From positions 124,001 to 188,000 of the forward strand of contig NZ_JACIJG010000003.1 in the NCBI RefSeq assembly GCF_014199265.1: 64,000 nt of DNA, in the 5' to 3' direction. This DNA is from Brucella daejeonensis. Its GTDB lineage: Bacteria > Pseudomonadota > Alphaproteobacteria > Rhizobiales > Rhizobiaceae. Below the pieces are notes generated by a model. That model saw nothing but the letters and a program-made list of their open reading frames with translations. It did no database searches and was not told where the DNA came from. This document shows positions 20,108 to 28,727 of this stretch, piece after piece (the stretch's first letter is position 1; each line of letters begins with the position of its first letter). Made by a program: the position numbers and the translations under genes.

Positions 20108-20905
20108 TCAGCCCGCGACAACACTCAACATTTCCTGCAGAAGGTCACCGCTGGCGGCGACCAAAGCACCATGGCTCCGGGTCGCGCCCCCGTATGAGAC
20201 CGGCAACGCATCGCTTGTCAGGATTGCCCCGCCCGACTCACTCAGGATCAGATCAGCCGCGGCCAGATCCCAATCATGCGAATTTGGCCGAATGAAGGTG
20301 CCGGCAATATCCCCGCGCGCCACCATCGCAATGCGATAGGCGAGTGACGGCACATGGGGATGAATAATTGCGCGACTTTTCCAGCTATCCGGCAACGCCG
20401 TCACCATGTTGCGGGCAGACGCTATCGCCAGTTTCTCACCCATGGCAGGCAGTTTCGCGTGAATGGTATTGCCATTTTGCAGTGCGCCGAGCCCCCTGCC
20501 CGCTTCGATAAGTTCCTTGCGCGCCGGACATTCCAGCACACCGGCCAAAGGACGATCGTTTTCCACGACTGCGATGCTCACGCACCACTGATCCTGCCCC
20601 GCAAGATAGGCGCGGGTTCCGTCAATGGGATCAACCACGAAAACACGGCTTCGTTTGGCCGCCGCACGCTCATCCGCCGTTTCTTCCGAGATCCAGCCAT
20701 AGTCTGGCCGCGCGCCCAAAAGGAAATCCTTCAGATAGCTGTCAACTGCGAAATCCGCTTCGCTGACCGGTGAAACCCCGTCCTTGAGCCAGACTTCCGG
20801 CGATTGTCCGAAATAACGCATGGCTATACGCCCCGCCTCGCGGGCAGCGTTCCGCAATAGCGTCATTTCACTGAGGATATCGTCAGGCTTTTCAGTTTCC
20901 GGCAA
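20108..20905 (-). CDS. cysQ: Inositol monophosphatase-family phosphatase (CysQ-like 3'(2'),5'-bisphosphate nucleotidase)
   Basis: A 265-residue metal-dependent phosphatase. The Li+-sensitive family motifs are visible: SEE in WISEETADE, DPIDGTRAYL, and HDWDLAAADLIL. CysQ hydrolyses PAP made in sulfate assimilation; other members act on inositol or fructose phosphates, so the substrate is a family-level call. It overlaps the pmbA 3' end by 14 bp. Confidence 0.83.
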   Translation of the reverse strand: MPETEKPDDILSEMTLLRNAAREAGRIAMRYFGQSPEVWLKDGVSPVSEADFAVDSYLKDFLLGARPDYGWISEETADERAAAKRSRVFVVDPIDGTRAYLAGQDQWCVSIAVVENDRPLAGVLECPARKELIEAGRGLGALQNGNTIHAKLPAMGEKLAIASARNMVTALPDSWKSRAIIHPHVPSLAYRIAMVARGDIAGTFIRPNSHDWDLAAADLILSESGGAILTSDALPVSYGGATRSHGALVAASGDLLQEMLSVVAG

Positions 20906-22235
20906 GGGTCATGCCTTCGATCACAAGTGTCGGCGCCGTCATCCCGAAATTGTGGTCGATATCGGAGGCAGGCGTCATATTGAGGAACATGTCCTTGAGA
21001 TTCGATGCGATCGTGACTTCGCTGACCGGGTAGGCAAGCTCGCCATTTTCGATCCAGAACCCCGATGCGCCACGGCTGTACTGACCGGTAACCATGTCCA
21101 CGCCCTGTCCGACAACTTCGGTCACGTAAAACCCGGTCCCAACAGCGTGAAGCAATTCTTCCGGCGACTGAGCGCCGGGTTCGATGGCAAAATTCGTGGA
21201 TGCAGGTGAAACGCCGGAGCCGGAACGCACACCGCGCCCATTGCCTGCCAGGCCGAGCTCGCGTGCGCTCGAACCTGAAAGCAGCCAATGATTGAGGACG
21301 CCGTTCTCGACCATCACGAGAGGCTGTCCCTCAATACCTTCCCCGTCAAATGGCCGCGAGGATGAACCGCGCACACGCAACGGATTGTCCGTGACGCTGA
21401 CGCCATCCTTCAATATCCGCTTGCCGAGGCTTTCACGAAGAAAGCTTGTCTTGCGGGCGACGGAAGCCCCATTGATGGCGCTTGCAAGATGCCCGGCGAT
21501 ACCGCGTGCAAGGCGTTGGTCGTAAACGACGGTGACAGGACCGGTCCGGACCTGACGCGCACCCAACCGGCGCACGGCGCGTTCTCCGGCGCGACGACCG
21601 ATATCTTCCGGCCTATCGAGATCGGAGAAATGCAGTCGCGAACTAAAATCGTAATCGCGCTCCATTTTCGTGCCTTCGCCTGCGATGGCGGAGACGGATC
21701 GTCCGAAACGCGTTGCTGCATAATGGCCCGAAAAGCCGGTAGATGTGACCAGAACCAGTCCGCCGAGGCTACGCGATGCACCTGCGCCTCCTGAATTCGT
21801 GACCCCTTTGACGGCCAGCGCCGCCGCTTCCGTCGCAAGCGCATCCTGCGTCAGGCGTTCTGTATCGATATCTGCCGAATCATAGAGATCGAGGTCGCGG
21901 GGCGAAACCACCAGCAACGATGGGTCGGCCAATTGCTCGTATGGGTCTTCAGGTGCTACACGCGCCATCGCAACCGCCCGCTCGGCCAGCCGATCAGGAT
22001 CGGCACCGGCATTCGCAGAGACGCTGGCAATACGACGGCCCACAAAAACCCGCAGGGCGAAATCGTCGCTCTCCGACGATTCGGTTCCCTCAACCTTGCC
22101 AAGTCTGACCGATACGCTGACGGACCGGGCGCGCATTACGACCGCGTCGGCATGATCGGCGCCCGCGCGCTTCGCCGCAGCAACAAGCGCGGCTGCCCGC
22201 TCGATCAGTTTATCCGTCGAATTATCTGAAATCAT
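20892..22235 (-). CDS. pmbA: TldD/PmbA-family metalloprotease PmbA
   Basis: PmbA (TldE) is the non-metal partner of TldD in a heterodimeric cytosolic protease. The 447-residue form begins at MISDNSTDKL; a longer reading from TTG upstream adds unrelated sequence. The family segments GATRFG-like AATRFGRSVSAIAGEG and the C-terminal YSRGASGFWIENG are visible, with no HExxH, as expected of the PmbA half. tldD is not in the window. It heads the minus-strand run toward lpxK. Confidence 0.9.
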   Translation of the reverse strand: MISDNSTDKLIERAAALVAAAKRAGADHADAVVMRARSVSVSVRLGKVEGTESSESDDFALRVFVGRRIASVSANAGADPDRLAERAVAMARVAPEDPYEQLADPSLLVVSPRDLDLYDSADIDTERLTQDALATEAAALAVKGVTNSGGAGASRSLGGLVLVTSTGFSGHYAATRFGRSVSAIAGEGTKMERDYDFSSRLHFSDLDRPEDIGRRAGERAVRRLGARQVRTGPVTVVYDQRLARGIAGHLASAINGASVARKTSFLRESLGKRILKDGVSVTDNPLRVRGSSSRPFDGEGIEGQPLVMVENGVLNHWLLSGSSARELGLAGNGRGVRSGSGVSPASTNFAIEPGAQSPEELLHAVGTGFYVTEVVGQGVDMVTGQYSRGASGFWIENGELAYPVSEVTIASNLKDMFLNMTPASDIDHNFGMTAPTLVIEGMTLAGN

Positions 22236-22437
22236 TATACAATCCGATTTCCTCAAACCTGCCGCCACCCAATCATGCACTGGACCTGCTGCAGGATCGA
22301 AATCGGGGCATGTCAAAAAATTTCGTTAAATTGTTCGACATCGGGCTGATTGCAGCCATATCTTGTCTCTATATTGCCGAAATCGGGGGGCTTCAAGGTA
22401 AGCTCTGCTACATTTCTCCAAATTCCAAGAGCTGAGC

Positions 22438-24285
22438 ATGGTCGCAACGAGCGGAAGCCTCTACCTACAGAGCCTGGTGATTTTGGGAGGGGCCATCATC
22501 GCCGCCCCTCTTTTCAAGCGACTTGGGCTTGGCACGGTCCTCGGTTATCTGGCCGCGGGCATTACGATCGGCCCCGTTGCACGTCTCATTGCGGACGGTG
22601 AAGAGTTTCTTCATTTTTCGGAACTCGGCGTCGTATTCCTCCTTTTCATTATCGGCCTTGAACTGAAGCCTTCGCGGCTTTGGGCGCTCCGGCATTCGAT
22701 TTTCGGCCTTGGCACTGCCCAGGTTCTTCTATGCGGCGCGGCCCTGACCGCGCTTGGCATCTACCTTGCGGGTCTCAGCCTGAGCGCTGGCATCATTATC
22801 GGTTTCGGCCTCGCGCTTTCTTCCACGGCGTTTGCAATGCAGGTTCTGGAAGACAGGGCAGAGACAAACCAGAAGCACGGCCAACGTGCCTTTGCGATCC
22901 TCCTGTTTCAGGATCTCGCCATTGTTCCCATTCTCGCGATCATTCCGGCACTTTCTCCCAATGAGCCTTCGCAGGCCAGTGCGGGTTTTCATCTCGCCAC
23001 GGCCATTGCGGCCATAGCGGCGCTGGTGGTTGCAGGGCGTTATCTCATCAATCCGATGTTCCGGATCATCGCCAATACCGGCGCACGCGAGGTCATGATC
23101 GCAGCGGCGCTTTTCGTGGTGCTCGGATCGGCGAGCCTGCTTCAATATGCCGGTCTGTCCATGGCGATGGGAGCCTTCATCGCCGGTGTTTTGCTGGCTG
23201 AGTCGTCATATCGTCACGAACTTGAAGCCGACATCGAACCTTTCCGCGGCATTTTCCTCGGCCTGTTTTTCGTTGCTGTCGGCCTTTCGCTGAACCTGAC
23301 CGTGATTCTGCAGTACTGGGCGGCGATCCTTCTTGCGGTGCCTGTTTTCATGGTGACCAAGATCGCGATCATCTATCTGCTGTGCCGCATCTTTCGCTCA
23401 AGCCATAACGATGCCGTGCGGATCGCTTTCCTCCTCCCCCAGGGTGGTGAATTCGCCTTCGTGTTGTTCTCCGCAGCTTCAGCAGCCGCAATCATTTCCA
23501 GCGCTCTCGGGTCCGAACTTGTCGCAGCGGTCACGGTTTCCATGGCGCTTACGCCTCTTTCTGTCGCCATTGGCTCGAAGCTTCTCATCAAGGACAAGTC
23601 TCTCGACGAGATGGAAGAAAACTTCGAGGGCGCCGGTTCCGACGTCTTGATGATCGGCTTCTCGCGCTACGGCCAGATTGCGTCCCAGATTCTGCTTGCC
23701 GGCGGTATAGACGTAACCGTCATCGACAATTCGCCCAATCGTGTTCGGGCCGCCGGAAAATTCGGCTTCCGCATCTATTTTGGCGACGGAATGCGTAAGG
23801 ATGTGCTTGAAGCGGCTGGCATCCGGAAAGCGAAGATTGTCGCGGTCTGCACCCATAAGAAGGAAGCGACGAGCCATATCGTCGATCTCATCCGGTCGGA
23901 ATATCCGGACGTACGCCTGTTCGTCCGTTCCTACGACCGAGAGCACACGCTGAAACTGCGTGCCCAGGGCGTCGAATACGAACTGCGTGAAACGTTCGAA
24001 TCGGGTCTTCTTTTCGGCCAGCGAACGCTGGAAGGATTGGGTATGACCGAAACGCAAGCCTACGAGATTCGCGAAGACGTGCGCCAGCGCGATGAAGACC
24101 GGCTGCACGTGCAGGCATCGGAAGGCATCATGGCCGGTCGCCATCTGCTTTTCAACAAGCCGGTCACGCCCGAACCACTCGTCAAACCGAGCCGCGAGGG
24201 ACTGCGCATCGACAAGGGCGCGGAAGATGTCACGGACGGGTCATCGACAAATGAGGCGACAGGTTCACCTGTTCCGGCAGAATAG
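22438..24285 (+). CDS. CPA2-family cation:proton antiporter with RCK domain (Kef-type K+ efflux)
   Basis: A 615-residue inner-membrane antiporter. About twelve hydrophobic segments fill residues 5-380, followed by a TrkA-N/RCK nucleotide-binding domain starting at VLMIGFSRYGQIA (about 400) and an acidic hydrophilic tail. This is the KefB/KefC architecture, which exports K+ for H+ under electrophile stress. No KefF/KefG ancillary protein is adjacent, so glutathione gating is not supported here. Confidence 0.9.
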   Translation: MVATSGSLYLQSLVILGGAIIAAPLFKRLGLGTVLGYLAAGITIGPVARLIADGEEFLHFSELGVVFLLFIIGLELKPSRLWALRHSIFGLGTAQVLLCGAALTALGIYLAGLSLSAGIIIGFGLALSSTAFAMQVLEDRAETNQKHGQRAFAILLFQDLAIVPILAIIPALSPNEPSQASAGFHLATAIAAIAALVVAGRYLINPMFRIIANTGAREVMIAAALFVVLGSASLLQYAGLSMAMGAFIAGVLLAESSYRHELEADIEPFRGIFLGLFFVAVGLSLNLTVILQYWAAILLAVPVFMVTKIAIIYLLCRIFRSSHNDAVRIAFLLPQGGEFAFVLFSAASAAAIISSALGSELVAAVTVSMALTPLSVAIGSKLLIKDKSLDEMEENFEGAGSDVLMIGFSRYGQIASQILLAGGIDVTVIDNSPNRVRAAGKFGFRIYFGDGMRKDVLEAAGIRKAKIVAVCTHKKEATSHIVDLIRSEYPDVRLFVRSYDREHTLKLRAQGVEYELRETFESGLLFGQRTLEGLGMTETQAYEIREDVRQRDEDRLHVQASEGIMAGRHLLFNKPVTPEPLVKPSREGLRIDKGAEDVTDGSSTNEATGSPVPAE

Positions 24286-24300
24286 CGCGTTCGGGTGATC

Positions 24301-25176
24301 TCAAGTCGCGGCGCTTGAGATCGCCCCCGCAGCCCTGCCCTCGACGGCTTCTTCGACAGCTCGTTTCAGTTCGTCCCGAACACCGGCGCTTTGCGAAAGA
24401 ATCTGTTCGAACTTCAGAAAGTCCAGAAGTCCGATCCGCTCGACATTCGGCCGAATGAAAATATGCGGCGGGCGAATGCGGAATTTATTTTCGATGATGG
24501 AACACATCGTCAGTTGGTTTGCGCCGATCACAGCCTCGAAGGTGGTGGGCATATGGTCGTCCGGGCCTACCGGAGCGCCAACAACGTCGATCCCGATCAC
24601 GATATCGGCCTTGTCGAAAAGCAGATCGAACGGCACCGGATTGAGCAGACCGCCGTCGACCAGAATTCGCCCCTCCCGGCGCACCGGCGCGAAAATCGGC
24701 GGTATGGCACAGGAAGCGGCAATTGCCGATCGCAGATCACCATTGCTAATATCGAGTTCGCGCGCCGCGTGAAAATCCGACGCTGTGATGCTCATCGGAA
24801 TTTTCAGCTCTTCGACATTGGGCGGCAAGCTGGATGGCAGGAAGACATCCAGAACCTTTTCTATGTTGAACTGGCTGACCCGCAGCCCTCCCTTCAACAA
24901 CTCAACCCAACGCGCAGGGCGGGTTTGCCACATGCGCTTCGCAACCTCGGAACGACGATTGAAAATCGCCGCCATATATTCGCGTATCTCCCGGCCAGTC
25001 ATGCCATTGGCCGTTCCGGCGCCGACAATCGAGCCTATGGACGAGCCAGCTATGGCAACCGGCCTGATACCGAGTTCATCGAGCACTTCCACGATGTGGA
25101 TATGAGCAATGCCGCGCGCCCCGCCGCCGCCGAAAGCGACGGCAAATCGGGGCGATGACGGCATTGCCTTATTCAT
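24301..25176 (-). CDS. Patatin-like phospholipase (RssA type)
   Basis: A 291-residue cytosolic or membrane-peripheral serine hydrolase with the patatin motifs: oxyanion loop GGGGARG (about residue 15), nucleophile GSSIG, and the catalytic Asp in DGGLLNPVP. AAGGG precedes the chosen ATG. It is convergent with the antiporter gene (15 bp) and starts 10 bp after the stop of the M16 gene, so it may be the last gene of that operon. Confidence 0.88.
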   Translation of the reverse strand: MNKAMPSSPRFAVAFGGGGARGIAHIHIVEVLDELGIRPVAIAGSSIGSIVGAGTANGMTGREIREYMAAIFNRRSEVAKRMWQTRPARWVELLKGGLRVSQFNIEKVLDVFLPSSLPPNVEELKIPMSITASDFHAARELDISNGDLRSAIAASCAIPPIFAPVRREGRILVDGGLLNPVPFDLLFDKADIVIGIDVVGAPVGPDDHMPTTFEAVIGANQLTMCSIIENKFRIRPPHIFIRPNVERIGLLDFLKFEQILSQSAGVRDELKRAVEEAVEGRAAGAISSAAT

Positions 25177-25186
25177 GACAAGACCC

Positions 25187-26542
25187 TTAGCTTTGTGCTG
25201 GCCCAAAAATCAGGATCGCCGGCTCCGCTTCAAGCAGCTTCCTGGCAATGACCTTGACCTGATCCAGCGTTACGGCATCGATCAATTGTGAACGCTTGTC
25301 GATATAGTCGCGTGGAAGTTCGGCCTCCTGTAGACTGACCAGCGTTTCAGCGATAGCCGCCGACGAATCCAGATTGTTGACGGCGTAAGAACCCTTCAGG
25401 AAATTCTTGGCTGCGGCAAGTTCGGCTTCCGTAGGACCGTCGGTTGCCATGGCGGCGACCTGTTCGCGAATGATTTTCAGCGAATCCTGTGCCTTCTCGG
25501 GCCGTGTGGCGGTGGAAATCATCAGCGCCGAAACATGATCGCGCATGACCATGGATGACGAAACCGAATAAGCAAGACCGCGCTTTTCACGCACCTCGGC
25601 GTAGAGACGTGAAGTAAAGCCTCCACCCAGAATGTGGTTCATCAGATAGGCGGCAAAAAATTCGGGGTCCTTGCGTGGAATTGCCGGATAGACGAAGCTG
25701 ATCGACGTCTGCGGCATATCGAAATTGAGGCCCGTCGTCGTACCGAGCGCGAGCTTCGCATCCGGCACCGGGACAAGTTCCGCACTGGCGGGCAGATCGC
25801 CGAAAACCTTGTCCAGCAACACGCCCAGATCCTGCGCGTTGATGGAGCCCACGACCCCCACCGTCAGATGGTCGCGGGCGAAATTCTTGCGATGGAAACT
25901 CAACAGATCGTCCCGGGTGATCGACTGGAGTGATTTCACCGTACCTTCATCGGGGCGCGCATAGGGATGATCGCCATAGAGAACTTCGGCGAATTTTCGT
26001 GACGCGATGGTCGAAGGGTCGCGTTGCGAAGCTTCGATACCTGCCACCACCTGCTGACGGATACGATCCACCGCATCCTGATCGAAGCGCGGTTTGTTGA
26101 CGGCCAGCGCAAGAAGATTGGTCACGGCGTCGCGATTTTCCGCGAGCATACGAATTCCACCCGAAACGGCATCCGGCGATGCGGAAAAGCTCATTTCCGC
26201 TCCCAGATTATCCATGCGTTCCTGAAAAGCGTCCGATTTCAGATCGCCCGCGCCCTCATCGAAAAGACCTGTCATCAGATTGGCCAGCCCCTCCTTGCCG
26301 GACGGGTCCTGCGATGCGCCCCCCTTGAAGGAAAAACGCATGGAAACCAGCGGGACAGAACCGTCTTCCACAAGCCAGGCATGAATGCCTTTCGGAGAAA
26401 CGACCTCCTGAATTTCAATGGCACGTGCAGGCAAGGCGCACATGATCAGCAAAGCCATCGATGCCGCCAGCATGGAAACTGCTGACCGGACCGGACTGGA
26501 AGCGACAACGCTTTTAAAGTTCGACATTGCAATATTCTTCAC
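25187..26542 (-). CDS. M16-family peptidase homologue, catalytically inactive subunit
   Basis: A 451-residue exported M16 protein: signal peptide about residues 15-42 (AASMALLIMCALPARA), then two M16 half-domains. The zinc motif HxxEH is missing; the matching position reads GLANLMTGLFDEG. Start is taken as GTG overlapping the upstream stop (GTGA) with GGAGGAG ahead; an ATG 15 bp further in is possible. It probably pairs with the active M16 subunit encoded immediately upstream. Confidence 0.88.
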   Translation of the reverse strand: MKNIAMSNFKSVVASSPVRSAVSMLAASMALLIMCALPARAIEIQEVVSPKGIHAWLVEDGSVPLVSMRFSFKGGASQDPSGKEGLANLMTGLFDEGAGDLKSDAFQERMDNLGAEMSFSASPDAVSGGIRMLAENRDAVTNLLALAVNKPRFDQDAVDRIRQQVVAGIEASQRDPSTIASRKFAEVLYGDHPYARPDEGTVKSLQSITRDDLLSFHRKNFARDHLTVGVVGSINAQDLGVLLDKVFGDLPASAELVPVPDAKLALGTTTGLNFDMPQTSISFVYPAIPRKDPEFFAAYLMNHILGGGFTSRLYAEVREKRGLAYSVSSSMVMRDHVSALMISTATRPEKAQDSLKIIREQVAAMATDGPTEAELAAAKNFLKGSYAVNNLDSSAAIAETLVSLQEAELPRDYIDKRSQLIDAVTLDQVKVIARKLLEAEPAILIFGPAQS

Positions 26543-28074
26543 TGGATCGCTCCTCCGGTGCTTCCGGCGCCAGCTCCCCCGACGGACGCGCCAGGATTTT
26601 CACGTGCACTCTCAGCCTCGGCATCCGGCGGAAGCAGATAACTGGTGACGGACTGCCCCTGAACGAGATAGCGTGTCGCCACGTCCTTGATCTGCCCGAC
26701 CGTGACACCCTTGATAAGCTCCGGCCACTTCTGGATGTCATCGACCGTCTGGCCAACCGATAGCGTAGAACCATAAATACGCGCCATGCCAGCCTGGCTG
26801 TCGCGTGCGAAGATCACAGCCTTCAGGAAGCGATTGCGGGCCTGGTCGAGTTCCGCCTGGCTGACGCCGTCCTTGACGATCCGGGCGACCTCGGCTTTCA
26901 CCGCTTTCTCGACATCTCCGAGCGTCGCGCCGTTGCGCGGCGCGCCATAAACGGAGAATGTACCGTCATCAAGGGCATCGCCGCCATAGCTCGCGCCCGT
27001 ATTGGCCGCGATCCCCTGTTTTACGATCAGTTCCTGATAGAGACGGGAACGCAGCGAACCGCCCAGAATTTCACTCAGGAGATCGAGCGCAGGCGCATCG
27101 CCCGCCTTTACCCCAGGGAACCGCTTTTCATTCGCATAGGACGGCACCAGCCATGAGATACGGAAAGACGGCGTACTGACGCGTTCATCATGCAGGGTCA
27201 CGACCCTTTCCGCATGTTTCGCCGGTTCTTGCGGACGCTCACGCGGCAGGATTTCTGCGCGTCTTGGCACCTTTGCCCATGTCTTGAGTGTCAGCTCCCG
27301 CACCCGCTCCGGCGTCACGTCACCGGCAATCACCAATGTCGCGTTGTTCGGCGTGTAATATTGTTGGTAAAAGTCGATGGCATTCTTCTGGCTCAGTCTT
27401 TCCATCTCCTGCTGCCAGCCGATAACCGGCCTGCGATAGGGATGGTTGTAATAGAGCACCGCGTCGGTATTTTCCATCAGCATCGAAGCCGGGTTGGATT
27501 CGACGCGCATACGGCGTTCTTCCAGAATGACCTCGCGTTCCGTCGTCACCGCTTCTTCGTTCAGGACCAGATTTTCCATCCGGTCGGACTCGAATTCCAT
27601 CACCATCCCCAGCGCTTCGGGCGAGACCCTCTGGAAATAGGCGGTGTAATCATAAGAGGTAAAAGCGTTTTCCTGCCCGCCGATAGAAGCAACCTTTGCG
27701 GAAAATTCTCCGGCCGGGTGATTTTTCGTTCCCTTGAACATAAGGTGCTCAAGAAAGTGCGCGATGCCGGAAACGCCCGGTGCTTCATCCGCCGATCCCA
27801 CATGATACCAGATCATCTGCGTCACGACCGGGGCACGGTGGTCGGGGATAACCACGACTTCCAGACCGTTCTGCAGGGTAAAGCGGCTGACGCCATCCGA
27901 CTGCTTGATTTCGGGGAGAGCGGCCTGTTCTGCAGCTGGCTGCGCCGCAGTCGCTTTTTGCGCTTCGGCAGTGACAGCGGTCTCCGCTGAAGCAAAGCCC
28001 GTCGCGAGCGGCAAGGCCAGCACAAAACCCAAAGCGGTGGACAATAACAGGCGCCGGAGTGAGGGGTTATTCAC
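26539..28074 (-). CDS. M16-family zinc peptidase, active subunit
   Basis: A 511-residue periplasmic peptidase with a signal peptide (LLLSTALGFVLALPLATGFASA) and the inverted zinc motif HFLEHLMFKGT, with the distal Glu in the NAFTSYDYTAY/E region as in pitrilysin-type enzymes. The start is GTG preceded by GGAGA; a TTG one codon earlier is also possible. It overlaps the inactive homologue by 4 bp, so the two are made in equal amounts and likely form a heterodimer. Substrate unknown. Confidence 0.92.
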   Translation of the reverse strand: MNNPSLRRLLLSTALGFVLALPLATGFASAETAVTAEAQKATAAQPAAEQAALPEIKQSDGVSRFTLQNGLEVVVIPDHRAPVVTQMIWYHVGSADEAPGVSGIAHFLEHLMFKGTKNHPAGEFSAKVASIGGQENAFTSYDYTAYFQRVSPEALGMVMEFESDRMENLVLNEEAVTTEREVILEERRMRVESNPASMLMENTDAVLYYNHPYRRPVIGWQQEMERLSQKNAIDFYQQYYTPNNATLVIAGDVTPERVRELTLKTWAKVPRRAEILPRERPQEPAKHAERVVTLHDERVSTPSFRISWLVPSYANEKRFPGVKAGDAPALDLLSEILGGSLRSRLYQELIVKQGIAANTGASYGGDALDDGTFSVYGAPRNGATLGDVEKAVKAEVARIVKDGVSQAELDQARNRFLKAVIFARDSQAGMARIYGSTLSVGQTVDDIQKWPELIKGVTVGQIKDVATRYLVQGQSVTSYLLPPDAEAESARENPGASVGGAGAGSTGGAIQ

Positions 28075-28163
28075 CAAGCGACATCTCCAATCGATTTAAC
28101 TTCCGCCCGGCCCTTCCGGGCGGCATGTATTATTTGCAATGCGAACGGAATCGCCCGCTAATT

Positions 28164-28727
28164 TCAACCGGTGGCTTTCAGCTGGATCAGCCGAATGATT
28201 GTGCCCCCATAATTGCGCTCTTCGAAGATGACGAATCGCTCATCGAGTTCAAGCGCTGCTTCCGCATCTTCTTCAAGCACCAAAAGTGCGTCAGGATTAA
28301 GCCAGCCGCCCTGAAGCGCCGATAAAAATGCTTTTTCCCCCATGCGGCGTCCATAAGGAGGATCTGCGAAAACCAGATCGAAAGGCTCCATCGTACCGAC
28401 AATGCCAAGCTGGCAGGCATCCCGCCGCAAAATCTTGGTGTGTCCCTGCAGGCCGAACGCTTCGATATTCTGCCGCAACACCCCTCGCCCTTCGGCAGAC
28501 TCCTCCACGAAAGTTACATGGCGCGCACCGCGCGAAAGAGCTTCCAGACCGAGCGCGCCCGTACCCGCAAACAGATCGAGCACACGGGCATCTTCCACTT
28601 TATCCGGGAAATTATGCGCGAGAATATTGAAAAGGCTTTCGCGTGTGCGGTCGGTCGTTGGCCGGATTGCGTTGGTCGACGGCGTTACGAGCGGACGCCC
28701 GCGAAACTTACCGCCGACGATCCGCAC
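28164..28727 (-). CDS. rsmD: 16S rRNA (guanine(966)-N2)-methyltransferase
   Basis: RsmD methylates G966 of 16S rRNA. The 187-residue protein starts with GTG at MRIVGGKFRGR, the conserved N terminus, and contains LFAGTGALGLEALSRGA (SAM site) and DPPYG (NPPY-type motif). The start lies inside the 3' end of the pseudouridine synthase gene (20-bp overlap), in another frame. The reading frame stays open for a further 245 codons upstream, but that part is only the shadow of the Arg/Gly-rich tail of the neighbour. Confidence 0.93.
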   Translation of the reverse strand: MRIVGGKFRGRPLVTPSTNAIRPTTDRTRESLFNILAHNFPDKVEDARVLDLFAGTGALGLEALSRGARHVTFVEESAEGRGVLRQNIEAFGLQGHTKILRRDACQLGIVGTMEPFDLVFADPPYGRRMGEKAFLSALQGGWLNPDALLVLEEDAEAALELDERFVIFEERNYGGTIIRLIQLKATG

